Origin: Paraburkholderia monticola
GTDB taxonomy: Bacteria; Pseudomonadota; Gammaproteobacteria; Burkholderiales; Burkholderiaceae
DNA length: 64,000 bases
Direction of reading: 5' to 3'
Assembly: GCF_001580545.1 (NCBI RefSeq)
Contig: NZ_LRBG01000002.1
Location: 225,081 to 289,080, forward strand
Shown here one piece after another: positions 9,705 through 20,942 of the stretch (its first letter is position 1; each line of letters starts with the position of its first letter). A program made the position numbers and the translations under genes. The notes below the pieces were generated by a model. It did no database searches and was not told the origin of the DNA. It worked only from the letters and a program-made list of their open reading frames with translations.

Positions 9705-10283
9705 ATGTCCAAGAGTACCGATCGCATCAATCTGACCAACCAGTTCCTGATCGCCATGCCGAACATGGCCGATCCGACGTTTTCAGGAACGGTGGTCTAC
9801 CTTTGCGATCACAGTGAGCGCGGCGCGCTCGGCCTCGTGATCAACCGGCCGACCGATATCGACCTGCAGGCGCTCTTCAATCGCATCGATCTGAAGCTCG
9901 AGATCGAACCGCTTCTCCATGTTCCCGTGTATTTCGGCGGCCCGGTGCAAACCGAGCGCGGTTTCGTGCTGCACGATCCGAAAGGCGGCAGCGCGTACAC
10001 GTCGTCGATGTCGGTGCCGGGCGGGCTCGAAATGACCACGTCGAAAGACGTGCTCGAGGCCGTCGCGAGCGGCACCGGTCCGGAACGTTTCCTGTTGACG
10101 CTCGGTCACGCCGGCTGGGGCGCCGGTCAGCTCGAGGATGAAATCTCGAAGAACGGCTGGCTGACGGTCGAGGCCGATCCGAAGATCGTTTTCGACGTGC
10201 CCGCCGAAGATCGTCTCGAAGCGGCGCTCGCGCTGCTCGGCGTGTCGCTGTCGATGCTGTCGGGCGAGGCCGGGCACGCATGA
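9705..10283 (+). CDS. yqgE: YqgE/AlgH family protein (UPF0301, 192 aa)
   Basis: Member of the conserved YqgE/AlgH family, whose biochemical role is unresolved (AlgH affects alginate transcription in Pseudomonas). Typical segments are present: [20 protein letters not shown] near the N-terminus, [35 protein letters not shown], and [17 protein letters not shown]. Length matches the family (about 185-190 aa). It is followed 10 bp later by ruvX, the widespread yqgE-yqgF pairing, and heads the pyrimidine cluster. Confidence 0.93.
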   Translation: MSKSTDRINLTNQFLIAMPNMADPTFSGTVVYLCDHSERGALGLVINRPTDIDLQALFNRIDLKLEIEPLLHVPVYFGGPVQTERGFVLHDPKGGSAYTSSMSVPGGLEMTTSKDVLEAVASGTGPERFLLTLGHAGWGAGQLEDEISKNGWLTVEADPKIVFDVPAEDRLEAALALLGVSLSMLSGEAGHA

Positions 10284-10293
10284 GGGGCCGCGC

Positions 10294-10734
10294 ATGAGTC
10301 TGCCGGCCGGACGTGAGGCGACGCTGCTTGCGTTCGACTACGGCGTGAAACGCATCGGCGTGGCGGTCGGCAATTCGCTGACGCGTCGTGCGCAGCCGCT
10401 CGTCGTCGTGCGGAACCGCAGCAAGGAATACCGCTTCGAAGCGCTCGGCAAGCTGATCGCCGAATGGAAGCCCGATGCGCTGGTGGTCGGCTTGCCCATG
10501 CACCCCGACGGCACGCCGCACGAACGCACGCAGCTCGCGAAGCGCTTCGGCAATCAGCTGAACGGCCGCTTCAATCTGCCGGTCACGTGGGTCGACGAGC
10601 GCTACTCGTCGGTCGAGGCCGAGGCGCAAATCCGCGCCGGCAACACCCGCACCGACATGCTCGATGCCGAAGCCGCGAGCGTCATCCTCCAGCAATATCT
10701 TGACGGACTTTCCGACGATCATGAGTTCCATTGA
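10294..10734 (+). CDS. ruvX: RuvX/YqgF family pre-16S rRNA nuclease (146 aa)
   Basis: RNase H-fold nuclease of the YqgF family, implicated in 16S rRNA 5'-end maturation and formerly called putative Holliday junction resolvase. The first acidic residue lies in [16 protein letters not shown] (about residues 12-27); [26 protein letters not shown] and the C-terminal [14 protein letters not shown] motif complete the fold. The 3' end overlaps pyrR by 14 bp, implying translational coupling. Confidence 0.93.
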   Translation: MSLPAGREATLLAFDYGVKRIGVAVGNSLTRRAQPLVVVRNRSKEYRFEALGKLIAEWKPDALVVGLPMHPDGTPHERTQLAKRFGNQLNGRFNLPVTWVDERYSSVEAEAQIRAGNTRTDMLDAEAASVILQQYLDGLSDDHEFH

Positions 10735-11260
10735 CGCCGAAGCGCTGTATCGCGCGTTGCTCGACCAGATTCGCGCGGCGTACGGCGACCAGCTCGCGGC
10801 CGCGCAAGACGGTGGCGAAGCGGCGGTGCTGGCCGGTATCCATAGCGGCGGGGCATGGCTCGCCGAGCGGCTCGCGCACGACCTGAAGCTCGCGAGCTTC
10901 GGCGTGGTGAACGTCGCGCTGCATCGCGACGACTACGCGAAAAAAGGGCTCCACGCGCAGGCGAGCCCTACCTCGCTGCCGTTCGCGGTCGACGGCCGCC
11001 GCATCGTGCTGGTCGACGACGTGCTCTACACCGGCCGCACGATTCGCGCGGCGGTGAACGAGCTGTACGACTATGGCCGGCCGGCCTCGGTCGAACTCGC
11101 GGTGCTGGCCGATCGGGGCGGACGCGAGTTGCCGGTGGCGGCACGCTTCGTCGGCGGCGTGGTCGACGTGCCGGCCAACGCGACGCTCGTGCTGGACCAT
11201 GAAGACGACGGCGCGGGCGGCCAGCGGTTCTCTTTTCACACTGAAGCACGCGTCGATTGA
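10721..11260 (+). CDS. pyrR: PyrR bifunctional regulator / uracil phosphoribosyltransferase (179 aa)
   Basis: Type I phosphoribosyltransferase-fold protein. The PRPP loop [17 protein letters not shown] is clear, with [14 protein letters not shown] upstream and the [21 protein letters not shown] strand that carries base-specificity residues. ATG 10721 starts within the end of ruvX; a longer frame from 10664 lies wholly inside ruvX. In Gram-positives PyrR is an mRNA-binding attenuator; in proteobacteria next to pyrB-pyrC' its regulatory role is less certain and it may serve mainly as a UPRTase. No attenuator hairpin was found before pyrB. Confidence 0.92.
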   Translation: MSSIDAEALYRALLDQIRAAYGDQLAAAQDGGEAAVLAGIHSGGAWLAERLAHDLKLASFGVVNVALHRDDYAKKGLHAQASPTSLPFAVDGRRIVLVDDVLYTGRTIRAAVNELYDYGRPASVELAVLADRGGRELPVAARFVGGVVDVPANATLVLDHEDDGAGGQRFSFHTEARVD

Positions 11261-11327
11261 CATGCGCCCGAGCGGCGCTCCGATCCCGATCACGTTGCAG
11301 TCAGTCCGTATTTGAAGCAGGTACATC

Positions 11328-12353
11328 ATGAACACCGCCACCCAGGCCCCGCAGGACTCCTCCGCCAGCGCATCCGAGCGCTTCCGCTACGGCTTCCTGA
11401 AGGGCAACCCGCAGCTCACGAAGAACGGCGAGCTCAAACATCTGTTGTCGATCGAGGGGCTGCCGAAGGCCATCGTCAATCACATTCTCGAGACCGCCGA
11501 CCAGTTCGTCAGCGTGACCGATCGCGAAGTGAAGAAGGTGCCGCTGTTGCGCGGCAAGTCGGTGTTCAACCTGTTCTTCGAGAACTCCACACGCACGCGC
11601 ACCACGTTCGAGATCGCGGCCACGCGCCTGTCGGCCGACGTGCTGAATCTGAACATCAACGCGTCGTCGACGAGCAAGGGCGAATCGCTGCTCGACACGA
11701 TCAATAACCTGTCGGCGATGCACGCGGATCTGTTCGTCGTGCGTCATGCGTCGAGCGGCGCGCCGTTCCTGATCGCGCAGCACTGTGCGCCGCACGTGCA
11801 CGTGATCAACGCCGGCGACGGCCGTCACGCGCACCCGACCCAGGGCCTGCTCGACATGTACACGATCCGCCACTACAAGAAGGACTTCACGAAGCTGCGC
11901 GTGGCGATCGTCGGCGACATCCTGCATTCGCGCGTGGCGCGCTCGGACATTCATGCGCTGACCACGCTCGGCGTGCCCGAAGTGCGCGCGATCGGTCCGC
12001 GCACGCTGCTGCCGGGCGGCCTCGAACAGATGGGCGTGCGCGTGTTCCACAACCTCGACGAAGGCCTGAAGGACGTCGATGTGATCATCATGCTGCGCCT
12101 GCAGAACGAACGCATGAGCGGCGCGCTGCTGCCGTCGTCGCAGGAGTACTTCAAGAGCTGGGGGCTCACGCCCGAGCGCCTCGCGCTTGCCGCCCCCGAT
12201 GCGATCGTGATGCACCCCGGCCCGATGAATCGCGGCGTCGAGATCGACTCGCAGGTCGCGGATGGCCCGCAGTCGGTGATCCTGAACCAGGTCACGTTCG
12301 GCATCGCGGTGCGCATGGCGGTGATGGGGATCGTCGCGGGTAATAACGACTAG
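11328..12353 (+). CDS. pyrB: Aspartate carbamoyltransferase catalytic chain (341 aa)
   Basis: Second step of UMP synthesis: carbamoyl phosphate plus aspartate to N-carbamoylaspartate. The carbamoyl-phosphate loop [12 protein letters not shown], the STSKGES loop and [11 protein letters not shown] are intact, and the C-terminal MLRLQNERM and [12 protein letters not shown] are family hallmarks. It has the roughly 30-residue N-terminal extension typical of class A ATCases, which assemble with an inactive dihydroorotase. That partner, pyrC', lies 71 bp downstream. No pyrI regulatory chain is present. Confidence 0.97.
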   Translation: MNTATQAPQDSSASASERFRYGFLKGNPQLTKNGELKHLLSIEGLPKAIVNHILETADQFVSVTDREVKKVPLLRGKSVFNLFFENSTRTRTTFEIAATRLSADVLNLNINASSTSKGESLLDTINNLSAMHADLFVVRHASSGAPFLIAQHCAPHVHVINAGDGRHAHPTQGLLDMYTIRHYKKDFTKLRVAIVGDILHSRVARSDIHALTTLGVPEVRAIGPRTLLPGGLEQMGVRVFHNLDEGLKDVDVIIMLRLQNERMSGALLPSSQEYFKSWGLTPERLALAAPDAIVMHPGPMNRGVEIDSQVADGPQSVILNQVTFGIAVRMAVMGIVAGNND

Positions 12354-12424
12354 GCAACGACCAGGCAACGACTGATCAGGAAGCCGACGCACAGGCTGAA
12401 CCACAGGTTTAACAAAGGCAGCGC

Positions 12425-13705
12425 ATGAAGATTCATATTCAAGGCGGCACGCTGATCGATCCGGCAGCGGGCACCGAACAGCAGCAGGACATTTTTATCG
12501 AGGCGGGCAAGATCGCCGCGCTCGGCAACGCGCCGGCCGGCTTCCAGGCGGAGCGCACGATCGACGCGCGCGGCCTGTCGATCGCCCCGGGTCTCGTCGA
12601 CCTGTGCGCGCGTTTGCGCGAGCCCGGTTACGAGCACAAGGCGACGCTCGGCTCGGAAATGGCCGCGGCGCTCGCGGGCGGTGTGACGAGCCTCGTGTGT
12701 CCGCCGGACACCGATCCGACGCTCGACGAACCGGGCCTCGTCGAAATGCTGAAGTTCCGCGCGCGCAATCTGAACAAGGCGCACGTGTACCCGCTCGGCG
12801 CGCTGACGGTCGGTCTCAAAGGGCAGGTCATCACCGAGATGGTCCAGCTGACGGAGGCGGGCTGCATCGGCTTTTCGCAGGCCGATACGCCGATCGTCGA
12901 CACCCAGGTCCAGATGCGCGCGCTGCAATACGCGAAGACGTACGGCTTCACCGTGTGGCTGCGTCCCGTCGATGCCTACCTCGGCAAGGGCGGCGTCGCC
13001 GCAAGCGGGGCGCTGGCGTCGCGGCTCGGTCTGTCGGGGGTGCCGGTATCGGCTGAGACCATCGCGCTGCATACGATCTTCGAACTCGTGCGCGTGACCG
13101 GCGCACGCGTGCACATTTCGCATGTGTCGTCGGCGGCGGGCGTGGCGCTCGTGCGCGCGGCGAAGGCTGAAGGCCTGCCGGTGTCGTGTGACGTCACCGT
13201 GAACCACGTGCACCTGATCGACCTCGACATCGGCTACTTCGACGCGCAGTTCCGGCTCGATCCGCCGCTGCGTCAGCAACGCGATCGCGAAGCGATTCGC
13301 GCGGGTCTGCTGGACGGCACGATCGACGCGATCTGCTCGGCGCACACGCCGGTGGACGACGACGAAAAACTGCTGCCGTTCGCGGAGGCGACACCGGGTG
13401 CCACCGGCCTCGAGCTGTTCCTGTCGCTGACGGTGAAGTGGGCCGACGAAGCGGGCGTGCCGCTCGCGACCGCGCTCAAGCGCATCACGGCGGCGCCGGC
13501 CCAGGTGCTCGGCCTCGAAGCGGCTGGCCGCATCGAGGTCGGCGCCGTGGCCGACCTCTGCGTGTTCGACCGTCACGCGCACTGGCGCGTCGAGCCGCGC
13601 GCGCTGAAGAGCCAGGGACACAACACGCCGTTCCTCGGCTACGAACTGCCGGCGCAGGTGCGCGCGACCATCGTGTCCGGTCAGCTCGCCTACGAACAAC
13701 GCTGA
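12425..13705 (+). CDS. pyrC: Dihydroorotase homologue PyrC' lacking metal ligands (426 aa)
   Basis: Amidohydrolase-fold protein at the position of the non-catalytic PyrC' (PyrX) subunit of class A ATCase complexes. Where active dihydroorotases have DxHxHLREPG, this one reads DLCARLREPG, so both zinc-binding His are gone; the later metal-site region is SAHTPVDDDE rather than the usual DHAPH. The overall fold is retained (LSIAPGLVDL, GGVTSLVCPPDT, VHISHVSSAAG, GHNTPFLG). Known family members with these losses scaffold PyrB dodecamers and have no activity. A catalytic pyrC must be elsewhere in the genome. RBS-proximal start 12425; plsC-like gene follows 38 bp later. Confidence 0.9.
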   Translation: MKIHIQGGTLIDPAAGTEQQQDIFIEAGKIAALGNAPAGFQAERTIDARGLSIAPGLVDLCARLREPGYEHKATLGSEMAAALAGGVTSLVCPPDTDPTLDEPGLVEMLKFRARNLNKAHVYPLGALTVGLKGQVITEMVQLTEAGCIGFSQADTPIVDTQVQMRALQYAKTYGFTVWLRPVDAYLGKGGVAASGALASRLGLSGVPVSAETIALHTIFELVRVTGARVHISHVSSAAGVALVRAAKAEGLPVSCDVTVNHVHLIDLDIGYFDAQFRLDPPLRQQRDREAIRAGLLDGTIDAICSAHTPVDDDEKLLPFAEATPGATGLELFLSLTVKWADEAGVPLATALKRITAAPAQVLGLEAAGRIEVGAVADLCVFDRHAHWRVEPRALKSQGHNTPFLGYELPAQVRATIVSGQLAYEQR

Positions 13706-13743
13706 GCGGTGTCGTTACGGTTCAGTCAAGGAAAGCTCCGGCC

Positions 13744-14601
13744 ATGAAGCTCGCGTTACGCAAGGTCCGTCTCATCGCGCATCTGTTGCACGGCATGTGG
13801 ACCGTCGCGACGCGCTTTCCGAACGCGAGCGCCGAACGGCGTCACGCGCTCAATCGCGCGTGGTCGCTGAAGATGCTGCGTCTGTGCGGCATGCGCCTCG
13901 TCGTGCACAACGACGCGGCGCGGCTCGATCGCGGCGCGCTGGTGGTCGCCAATCACATTTCGTGGATCGACATCTACGTGATCAACGCGTGGCGGCCAAC
14001 GCCGTTCGTGTCGAAGGCGGAGATCCGTCAATGGCCGGTGGTCGGCTGGCTCGCGCAACAACTCGACACGGTGTTCATCCAGCGCGAGAAGCGCAGCGAC
14101 GCGAAGCGGATCATGCACGAGCTCGCCGCCCGGCTGGGCGCGGGCGAGCTGATGTGTGTGTTCCCCGAAGGCACGACCACGAACGGGCTCGCGCTGCTGC
14201 CGTTCCACGCGAACATGTTCCAGGCGGCGGTGTCGGCCGGTGTGCCGGTGCAGCCGGTATGCATCATGTATGAGGACGCGCAGGGCCGGCAGTCGACGGC
14301 TCCCGCGTATATCGACGACGTCTCGTTGGCCGATTCGCTCGACATGCTGTTGCGCGGCGGTCCGCTGACCGCGCACGTCTATGTTGGCGCGGCGCTCGCG
14401 CCGGACGCGGATCGGCGCGTGCTCGCGGCGCGCGCGCAGGACGTGGTGGCGGGTGCGTTGCAGGCCATGCAGACTGGCAAGGCCGTAGCGGGGACGCTCG
14501 CGCACGAGGGCGACGTTATCGCTGCTGCGTCGTCGAACGATGCAAACGAATCGGCCGAAACGCTGATCGAGCCCGTGGATCAGCCGCGACGCTCCGCCTG
14601 A
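13744..14601 (+). CDS. 1-acyl-glycerol-3-phosphate acyltransferase family protein (285 aa)
   Basis: Membrane-associated PlsC-type acyltransferase that acylates a lysophospholipid or related lyso-lipid. The catalytic NHISWID (HX4D), a following FVSKAEIRQWPVVGW segment, and FPEGTTT (the phosphate-binding EGT motif) are in the right order. A hydrophobic region near MKLALRKVRLIAHLLHGMW is likely membrane-embedded. The C-terminus carries an extra acidic tail of about 30 residues. Last gene of the run that starts at yqgE; whether it is PlsC itself or an OlsA-like (ornithine lipid) enzyme cannot be settled from sequence alone. Confidence 0.88.
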   Translation: MKLALRKVRLIAHLLHGMWTVATRFPNASAERRHALNRAWSLKMLRLCGMRLVVHNDAARLDRGALVVANHISWIDIYVINAWRPTPFVSKAEIRQWPVVGWLAQQLDTVFIQREKRSDAKRIMHELAARLGAGELMCVFPEGTTTNGLALLPFHANMFQAAVSAGVPVQPVCIMYEDAQGRQSTAPAYIDDVSLADSLDMLLRGGPLTAHVYVGAALAPDADRRVLAARAQDVVAGALQAMQTGKAVAGTLAHEGDVIAAASSNDANESAETLIEPVDQPRRSA

Positions 14602-14637
14602 GCGGCGGTGCCGTCGGGCAGGGTCGCCGTCTTCGCT

Positions 14638-15510
14638 TCAATTCCCTCCGCGCGGCACGCCGCACGAATCGCAATCGACCTGCGTCAACGTCCGCTTGGC
14701 CGGATTGCGCGCGAGCCGCACCGCCGACAGCTTCTCCCCCCACACGCAGCCCGAATCGAGGCCGATCAGGTTGTCGCGCAACAGCAGACCGAGCGCGGCC
14801 CAATGACCGAACACGACGGTCACGTCGGCGGTCTTGCGCGACGGCACGTCGAACCATGGCATGCAGCCGCCCGGCGTGGACGCGAGCGTGCCGCTGCTCG
14901 TGAAATCCATGACGCCATCCGCGGTGCAAAAGCGCATGCGCGTGAGCGCGCTGCAGGTGACGCGCAGACGGTCGATACCCTTCAGGCCCGGCTTCCAGCG
15001 ATTCGGTTCGTTGCCGTACAGGCCGGCAAGCGTTTCTTTCCAGTTCGGCGCACGCAGCGCGCGTTGCAATTCGTCGGCGAGTTCGAGCGTGAGCGTCACA
15101 TCCCATTGCGGCAGCACGCCCGCATGCACCATCAGCATGCCGTTGTCGAAATGCGCGAGCGGCCGGTGGCGTATCCACTCGATCAGATCGTCGGCATCGG
15201 GCGCGGCGAGAATGTCCCCGATGGTGTCGCCCTTCTTCGATTTGCGAATTCCCGCCGATACCGACAGCAGATGCAGATCGTGATTGCCGAGCACCGGCAC
15301 CGCGCGTTCGCCGAACCCGATCACGTCGCGCAACGTGTCGAGCGAGTCGGGGCCGCGGTTGATCAGATCGCCGGCGAACCACAGCGGCGTGCCCTCCGGC
15401 GGCGCAGCTTTGGCGAGCAGTTGCCGAAACGGTTCGCGGCAGCCTTGCAGATCGCCGAAAGCCAGAGGGACGAGGGGAGCGGACGTGCTGGGGGCGTTGG
15501 AGGGTGTCAT
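14638..15510 (-). CDS. apaH: Diadenosine tetraphosphatase, symmetrical (ApaH, 290 aa)
   Basis: Metallophosphatase that hydrolyses Ap4A to two ADP, also acting on Np4-capped RNA. The PPP-family metal motifs are in order: [29 protein letters not shown], then [10 protein letters not shown] and FGHWAALG with the C-terminal GLDSGCVWG. The chosen start (ATG 15510) leads into a short Ser/Pro-rich segment before the catalytic core; an open frame reaches 15627 but its extra 39 residues look untranslated. Convergent with the acyltransferase gene, 36 bp apart. Confidence 0.93.
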   Translation of the reverse strand: MTPSNAPSTSAPLVPLAFGDLQGCREPFRQLLAKAAPPEGTPLWFAGDLINRGPDSLDTLRDVIGFGERAVPVLGNHDLHLLSVSAGIRKSKKGDTIGDILAAPDADDLIEWIRHRPLAHFDNGMLMVHAGVLPQWDVTLTLELADELQRALRAPNWKETLAGLYGNEPNRWKPGLKGIDRLRVTCSALTRMRFCTADGVMDFTSSGTLASTPGGCMPWFDVPSRKTADVTVVFGHWAALGLLLRDNLIGLDSGCVWGEKLSAVRLARNPAKRTLTQVDCDSCGVPRGGN

Positions 15511-15988
15511 CAAACGAAGTGGAAGCGATTCGATACAGCGGTCACGCACAACGCGTGCCGCGGTGGGCGGTGCAGCAAATTTGCATGACATAATACCTTT
15601 TCGGGGTTCCGATATCGCGTGGTGCAAGCCGTTCGCATTGCGGGCGCGTGCAGCTGGTGTGGGCGACCCGGGGTACTGCCCGGCGCGATGTTTCCGTGTG
15701 GCGATTGCGCTCTTTCCTCGAAGTTATGCGTCTGTTCTCGCCGTTATTCGCAGGTGCGGTGAGCGCGTTAGCGTACGGTGGCCGGACTCGTCCCCCTGTT
15801 TCCGGTCGTTGGCGCTCCAATTTCTCCGAGGGAGCGCCTTATAATCGGGCCCTCATAAGATTGGCGTCCGAGCGTTTGGTTGCGCACAAGCGGAGGCGAC
15901 GGACTGCGGCAGAATCGGAAATCACGACGTATGGTGAGCAGGTCGGCTCACCGGTTCCGACCGCCACTGACATCTACAAGGGAATTTC
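15511..15988 (+). promoter_or_regulatory. Intergenic region carrying the probable rfb promoter
   Basis: Between divergent apaH and rfbB. A TATAAT at 15840-15845 lies about 145 bp before rfbB, within TTATAATCGGGCCC; no good -35 is visible 17 bp upstream. A similar TATAATCGGCCC occurs before gmd (19820-19831), hinting at shared promoter architecture for the two sugar-nucleotide operons. No coding sequence is supported here. Confidence 0.4.
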
Positions 15989-17050
15989 ATGATCCTGGTA
16001 ACGGGTGGCGCCGGTTTTATCGGCGCCAATTTTGTGCTCGACTGGCTCAAAGCGTCCGACGAAACAGTGCTCAACGTAGACAAGCTAACCTACGCCGGCA
16101 ACCTCGGTACGTTGAAATCGCTACAGGGCGATTCCAGGCACATTTTCGTGCGCGCGGATATCTGCGACAGCGCCGCGCTCGACGCATTGCTGGCCGAACA
16201 CAAGCCGCGCGCCGTGCTGCATTTCGCGGCCGAGAGCCACGTCGATCGCTCGATTCACGGTCCGGCCGATTTCGTGCAAACCAACGTGGTCGGTACGTTC
16301 ACGCTGCTCGAAGCCACCCGCAGCTACTGGAACACGCTGGGCGAGGCGGAGCGCGCCGCGTTCCGCTTCCTGCACGTATCGACCGACGAAGTGTTCGGCT
16401 CGCTGTCCGCCACCGATCCGCAGTTCTCCGAAACGACGCCGTACGCGCCGAATAGCCCCTATTCCGCAACCAAGGCCGGCTCCGATCACCTCGTGCGCGC
16501 CTACCATCACACGTATGGGCTGCCGGTGCTGACCACCAACTGCTCGAACAATTACGGCGCGTACCAGTTCCCCGAAAAGCTGATTCCGCTGATGATCGCC
16601 AACGCGCTCGGCGGCAAGCCGCTGCCGGTGTACGGCGACGGTCAGAACGTGCGCGACTGGCTGTATGTCGGCGATCATTGCAGCGCGATCCGTGAAGTGC
16701 TCGTGCGCGGCACGCCGGGCGAGACGTACAACGTCGGCGGCTGGAACGAGAAGAAGAATCTCGAGGTCGTGCACACGCTGTGCGACCTGCTCGACGAGCA
16801 GCGTCCGAAGGCGGTCGGCTCGTATCGCGACCAGATCACCTACGTGACCGACCGTCCGGGTCACGACCGCCGTTACGCGATCGACGCCCGCAAGCTCGAG
16901 CGTGAACTCGGCTGGAAACCGGCGGAGACGTTCGAGACGGGGCTCGCCAAAACGGTCCAGTGGTATCTCGACAACCAGCAATGGGTCGACGAAGTCGCTT
17001 CGGGCGAATACCGGAAGTGGGTCGAGACCAACTACGCGCAGCGCGCGTAA
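15989..17050 (+). CDS. rfbB: dTDP-glucose 4,6-dehydratase (353 aa)
   Basis: Second step of dTDP-L-rhamnose synthesis, an NAD-dependent extended SDR. Has the Rossmann [14 protein letters not shown], the STDEVFG substrate motif with Asp-Glu acid/base pair, and the catalytic YSATK. The [15 protein letters not shown] and YVGDHC segments are characteristic of RmlB. Full length for the family. First gene of the rfbBACD operon, with rfbA 10 bp downstream. Confidence 0.97.
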   Translation: MILVTGGAGFIGANFVLDWLKASDETVLNVDKLTYAGNLGTLKSLQGDSRHIFVRADICDSAALDALLAEHKPRAVLHFAAESHVDRSIHGPADFVQTNVVGTFTLLEATRSYWNTLGEAERAAFRFLHVSTDEVFGSLSATDPQFSETTPYAPNSPYSATKAGSDHLVRAYHHTYGLPVLTTNCSNNYGAYQFPEKLIPLMIANALGGKPLPVYGDGQNVRDWLYVGDHCSAIREVLVRGTPGETYNVGGWNEKKNLEVVHTLCDLLDEQRPKAVGSYRDQITYVTDRPGHDRRYAIDARKLERELGWKPAETFETGLAKTVQWYLDNQQWVDEVASGEYRKWVETNYAQRA

Positions 17051-17060
17051 AGGCACGGCA

Positions 17061-17954
17061 ATGGCGCGCAAAGGCATTATTCTCGCGGGCGGTTCGGGCA
17101 CCCGCCTGTATCCGATCACGCATGTCGTCTCCAAGCAGTTGCTGCCGGTGTACGACAAGCCGATGATCTACTACCCGCTCTCCACGCTGATGGTGGCGGG
17201 CATTCGCGACGTGCTGATCATCTCCACGCCGCAGGACACGCCGCGCTTCGAAGCCATGCTCGGCGACGGCAGCCAGTGGGGTATGAACATCCAGTACGCG
17301 GTGCAGCCGTCGCCGGACGGGCTCGCGCAGGCGTTCATCATCGGCCGCGAGTTCGTGAACAACGATCCGTCGGCGCTGATTCTCGGCGACAACATCTTCT
17401 ACGGTCACGATCTCGCGAAGCAGCTCGAACACGCGAATGATCAGGCCAGCGGCGCCACCGTCTTCGCGTATCACGTGCAGGATCCGGAACGCTACGGCGT
17501 GGTCGAATTCGACAAGCAGTTCCGTGCATTGTCGATCGAAGAGAAGCCGCTCAAGCCGCGTTCGAACTACGCGGTCACGGGTCTGTACTTCTACGACAAG
17601 CAGGTCTGCGATATCGCCGCCGACATCAGGCCGTCGGCGCGCGGCGAGCTCGAAATCACCGACGTCAACTCGCGTTACCTCGCGAACGCCGCGCTGAACG
17701 TCGAGATCCTGGGTCGCGGCTATGCATGGCTCGACACCGGCACGCACGATTCGCTGATCGAAGCCGCAACCTTCATCGCGACGCTGCAAAAGCGCCAGGG
17801 TCTCGTCGTTGCGTGTCCGGAAGAGATCGCGTACCGGCGTCAGTGGATCGACGGCGAGCAACTGCTCGCGCTCGCCAAACCGCTCGCGAAGAATGCCTAC
17901 GGGCAATATCTGCAAAACATACTCACGGATCACGTCGCATGGCCATCCAGGTAA
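17061..17954 (+). CDS. rfbA: Glucose-1-phosphate thymidylyltransferase (297 aa)
   Basis: First step of dTDP-L-rhamnose synthesis: dTTP plus glucose-1-phosphate to dTDP-glucose. N-terminal nucleotidyltransferase signature [16 protein letters not shown] followed by [28 protein letters not shown] holds a metal-binding Asp, and [20 protein letters not shown] is typical. ATG 17061 gives the normal N-terminus; longer open frames run back into rfbB. Its end overlaps rfbC by 16 bp. Confidence 0.97.
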   Translation: MARKGIILAGGSGTRLYPITHVVSKQLLPVYDKPMIYYPLSTLMVAGIRDVLIISTPQDTPRFEAMLGDGSQWGMNIQYAVQPSPDGLAQAFIIGREFVNNDPSALILGDNIFYGHDLAKQLEHANDQASGATVFAYHVQDPERYGVVEFDKQFRALSIEEKPLKPRSNYAVTGLYFYDKQVCDIAADIRPSARGELEITDVNSRYLANAALNVEILGRGYAWLDTGTHDSLIEAATFIATLQKRQGLVVACPEEIAYRRQWIDGEQLLALAKPLAKNAYGQYLQNILTDHVAWPSR

Positions 17955-18490
17955 CCGCAACCGCGCTGCCCGAAGTCAAGATCATCGAGCCGAAGGTGTT
18001 CGGCGATGCGCGCGGATTCTTCTTCGAAAGCTTCAATACGCTCGAATTCGCCGAGAAGGTCGAGGCGGGCGTCGAGTTCGTGCAGGACAACCACTCGCGT
18101 TCGGCGAAGGGCGTGCTGCGCGGTCTGCACTATCAGATCCAGCATGCGCAGGGCAAGCTCGTGCGCGTGGTCGAGGGCGAAGTGTTCGACGTGGCCGTCG
18201 ACATCCGCAAGAGTTCGCCGAACTTCGGCAAGTGGGTCGGCGTCACGCTGTCGGTCGAGAACCATCGGCAGCTGTGGGTGCCGCCCGGTTTCGCGCACGG
18301 CTTCGTCGTGCTGTCGGAGTCGGCGCAGTTCCTCTACAAGACCACGGATTATTGGTTCCCTGAGCACGAGCGCAGCATCGTCTGGAACGATCCGGCAATC
18401 GGGATCGAATGGCCGGTCGACTTCGAGCCGCTGCTCGCCGCCAAGGACGCGGCAGGCAAGCGTCTGTCCGACGCCGAAGTCTTCGCATAA
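17939..18490 (+). CDS. rfbC: dTDP-4-dehydrorhamnose 3,5-epimerase (183 aa)
   Basis: Cupin-fold epimerase, third step of dTDP-L-rhamnose synthesis. Family motifs: [35 protein letters not shown] with the catalytic His, and the [15 protein letters not shown] strand. ATG 17939 lies in the last codons of rfbA, consistent with translational coupling. Length is standard. Confidence 0.96.
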   Translation: MAIQVTATALPEVKIIEPKVFGDARGFFFESFNTLEFAEKVEAGVEFVQDNHSRSAKGVLRGLHYQIQHAQGKLVRVVEGEVFDVAVDIRKSSPNFGKWVGVTLSVENHRQLWVPPGFAHGFVVLSESAQFLYKTTDYWFPEHERSIVWNDPAIGIEWPVDFEPLLAAKDAAGKRLSDAEVFA

Positions 18491-18499
18491 GGGGATCGC

Positions 18500-19426
18500 A
18501 TGAGCGCACACGAGGCGAAACGGACCATCCTCGTCACCGGCGTCAATGGCCAGGTCGGCTACGAGCTCGCGCGCACGCTGCAAGGGCTCGGCCACGTGGT
18601 GGCGGTCGATCGCTCGCGGCTCGATCTGTCGAACCTCGATCAGATTCGCGCGGTGGTGCGCGAGGTGCGTCCCGCGCTGATCGTCAATCCGGCGGCTTAT
18701 ACCGCGGTCGACAAAGCCGAAGAAGAGCGCGATCTGGCAATGCGCATCAACGGCGAAGCACCGGGCGTGCTGGCCGAGGAAGCGAAGAAACTCGGCGCTG
18801 CGCTGATCCACTATTCGACCGACTACGTGTTCAACGGCACGAAGGAAGGCGCGTACGTCGAAGACGATCCGACCGACCCCCAGAACGTCTATGGGCGCAG
18901 CAAGCTCGCGGGCGAGCAGGCGATCGCGGCGAGCGGCGTCAATCATCTCGTGTTACGCACGAGCTGGGTGTATGGCACGCGTGGCAAGAATTTTCTGCTG
19001 ACCATGCTGCGGCTTGGCGCAGAGCGCCCCGAGCTGAAGGTGGTGGCTGATCAGTTCGGCGCGCCGACCTGGTGCAACACGATTGCCACGCTGACTTCCC
19101 ATCTGGTCGCGCAGGCGTTCGCCGCCGAAGAGGGCGCGAAGTGGTGGAGCGAGCGCTCGGGTATTTATCACCTGTGCGCGGGCGGCGCGACGTCGTGGCA
19201 CGGCTTCGCGTCGGCCATTTTCGAGCTCGCAGACTTGCCGAACAAGCCGAATACGCTGCCGATTCCCGCCGCGGATTACCCGACGCCGGCGAAGCGCCCA
19301 GCCAATTCCAGAATGTCGAACGACAAACTGGCGCGCGTGTTCGGTCTCGCCGCGCCGCATTGGCGGGATGCGTTGATGCTCTGTCTCACGGACGGCTTTC
19401 CGAAACCACCCACCCTGCGCTCCTGA
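18500..19426 (+). CDS. rfbD: dTDP-4-dehydrorhamnose reductase (308 aa)
   Basis: Last step of dTDP-L-rhamnose synthesis, NAD(P)H-dependent SDR. Motifs: LVTGVNGQVGYELAR (Rossmann), HYSTDYVFNGTKEG, the catalytic YGRSK, and LRTSWVYGTRGKNFLLTML. Nine bp after rfbC, last of the BACD set. The gene order rfbBACD with overlapping junctions is usual in Burkholderia O-antigen loci. Confidence 0.96.
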   Translation: MSAHEAKRTILVTGVNGQVGYELARTLQGLGHVVAVDRSRLDLSNLDQIRAVVREVRPALIVNPAAYTAVDKAEEERDLAMRINGEAPGVLAEEAKKLGAALIHYSTDYVFNGTKEGAYVEDDPTDPQNVYGRSKLAGEQAIAASGVNHLVLRTSWVYGTRGKNFLLTMLRLGAERPELKVVADQFGAPTWCNTIATLTSHLVAQAFAAEEGAKWWSERSGIYHLCAGGATSWHGFASAIFELADLPNKPNTLPIPAADYPTPAKRPANSRMSNDKLARVFGLAAPHWRDALMLCLTDGFPKPPTLRS

Positions 19427-20935
<1,509 letters not shown>

Positions 20936-20942
20936 GGCGAGC

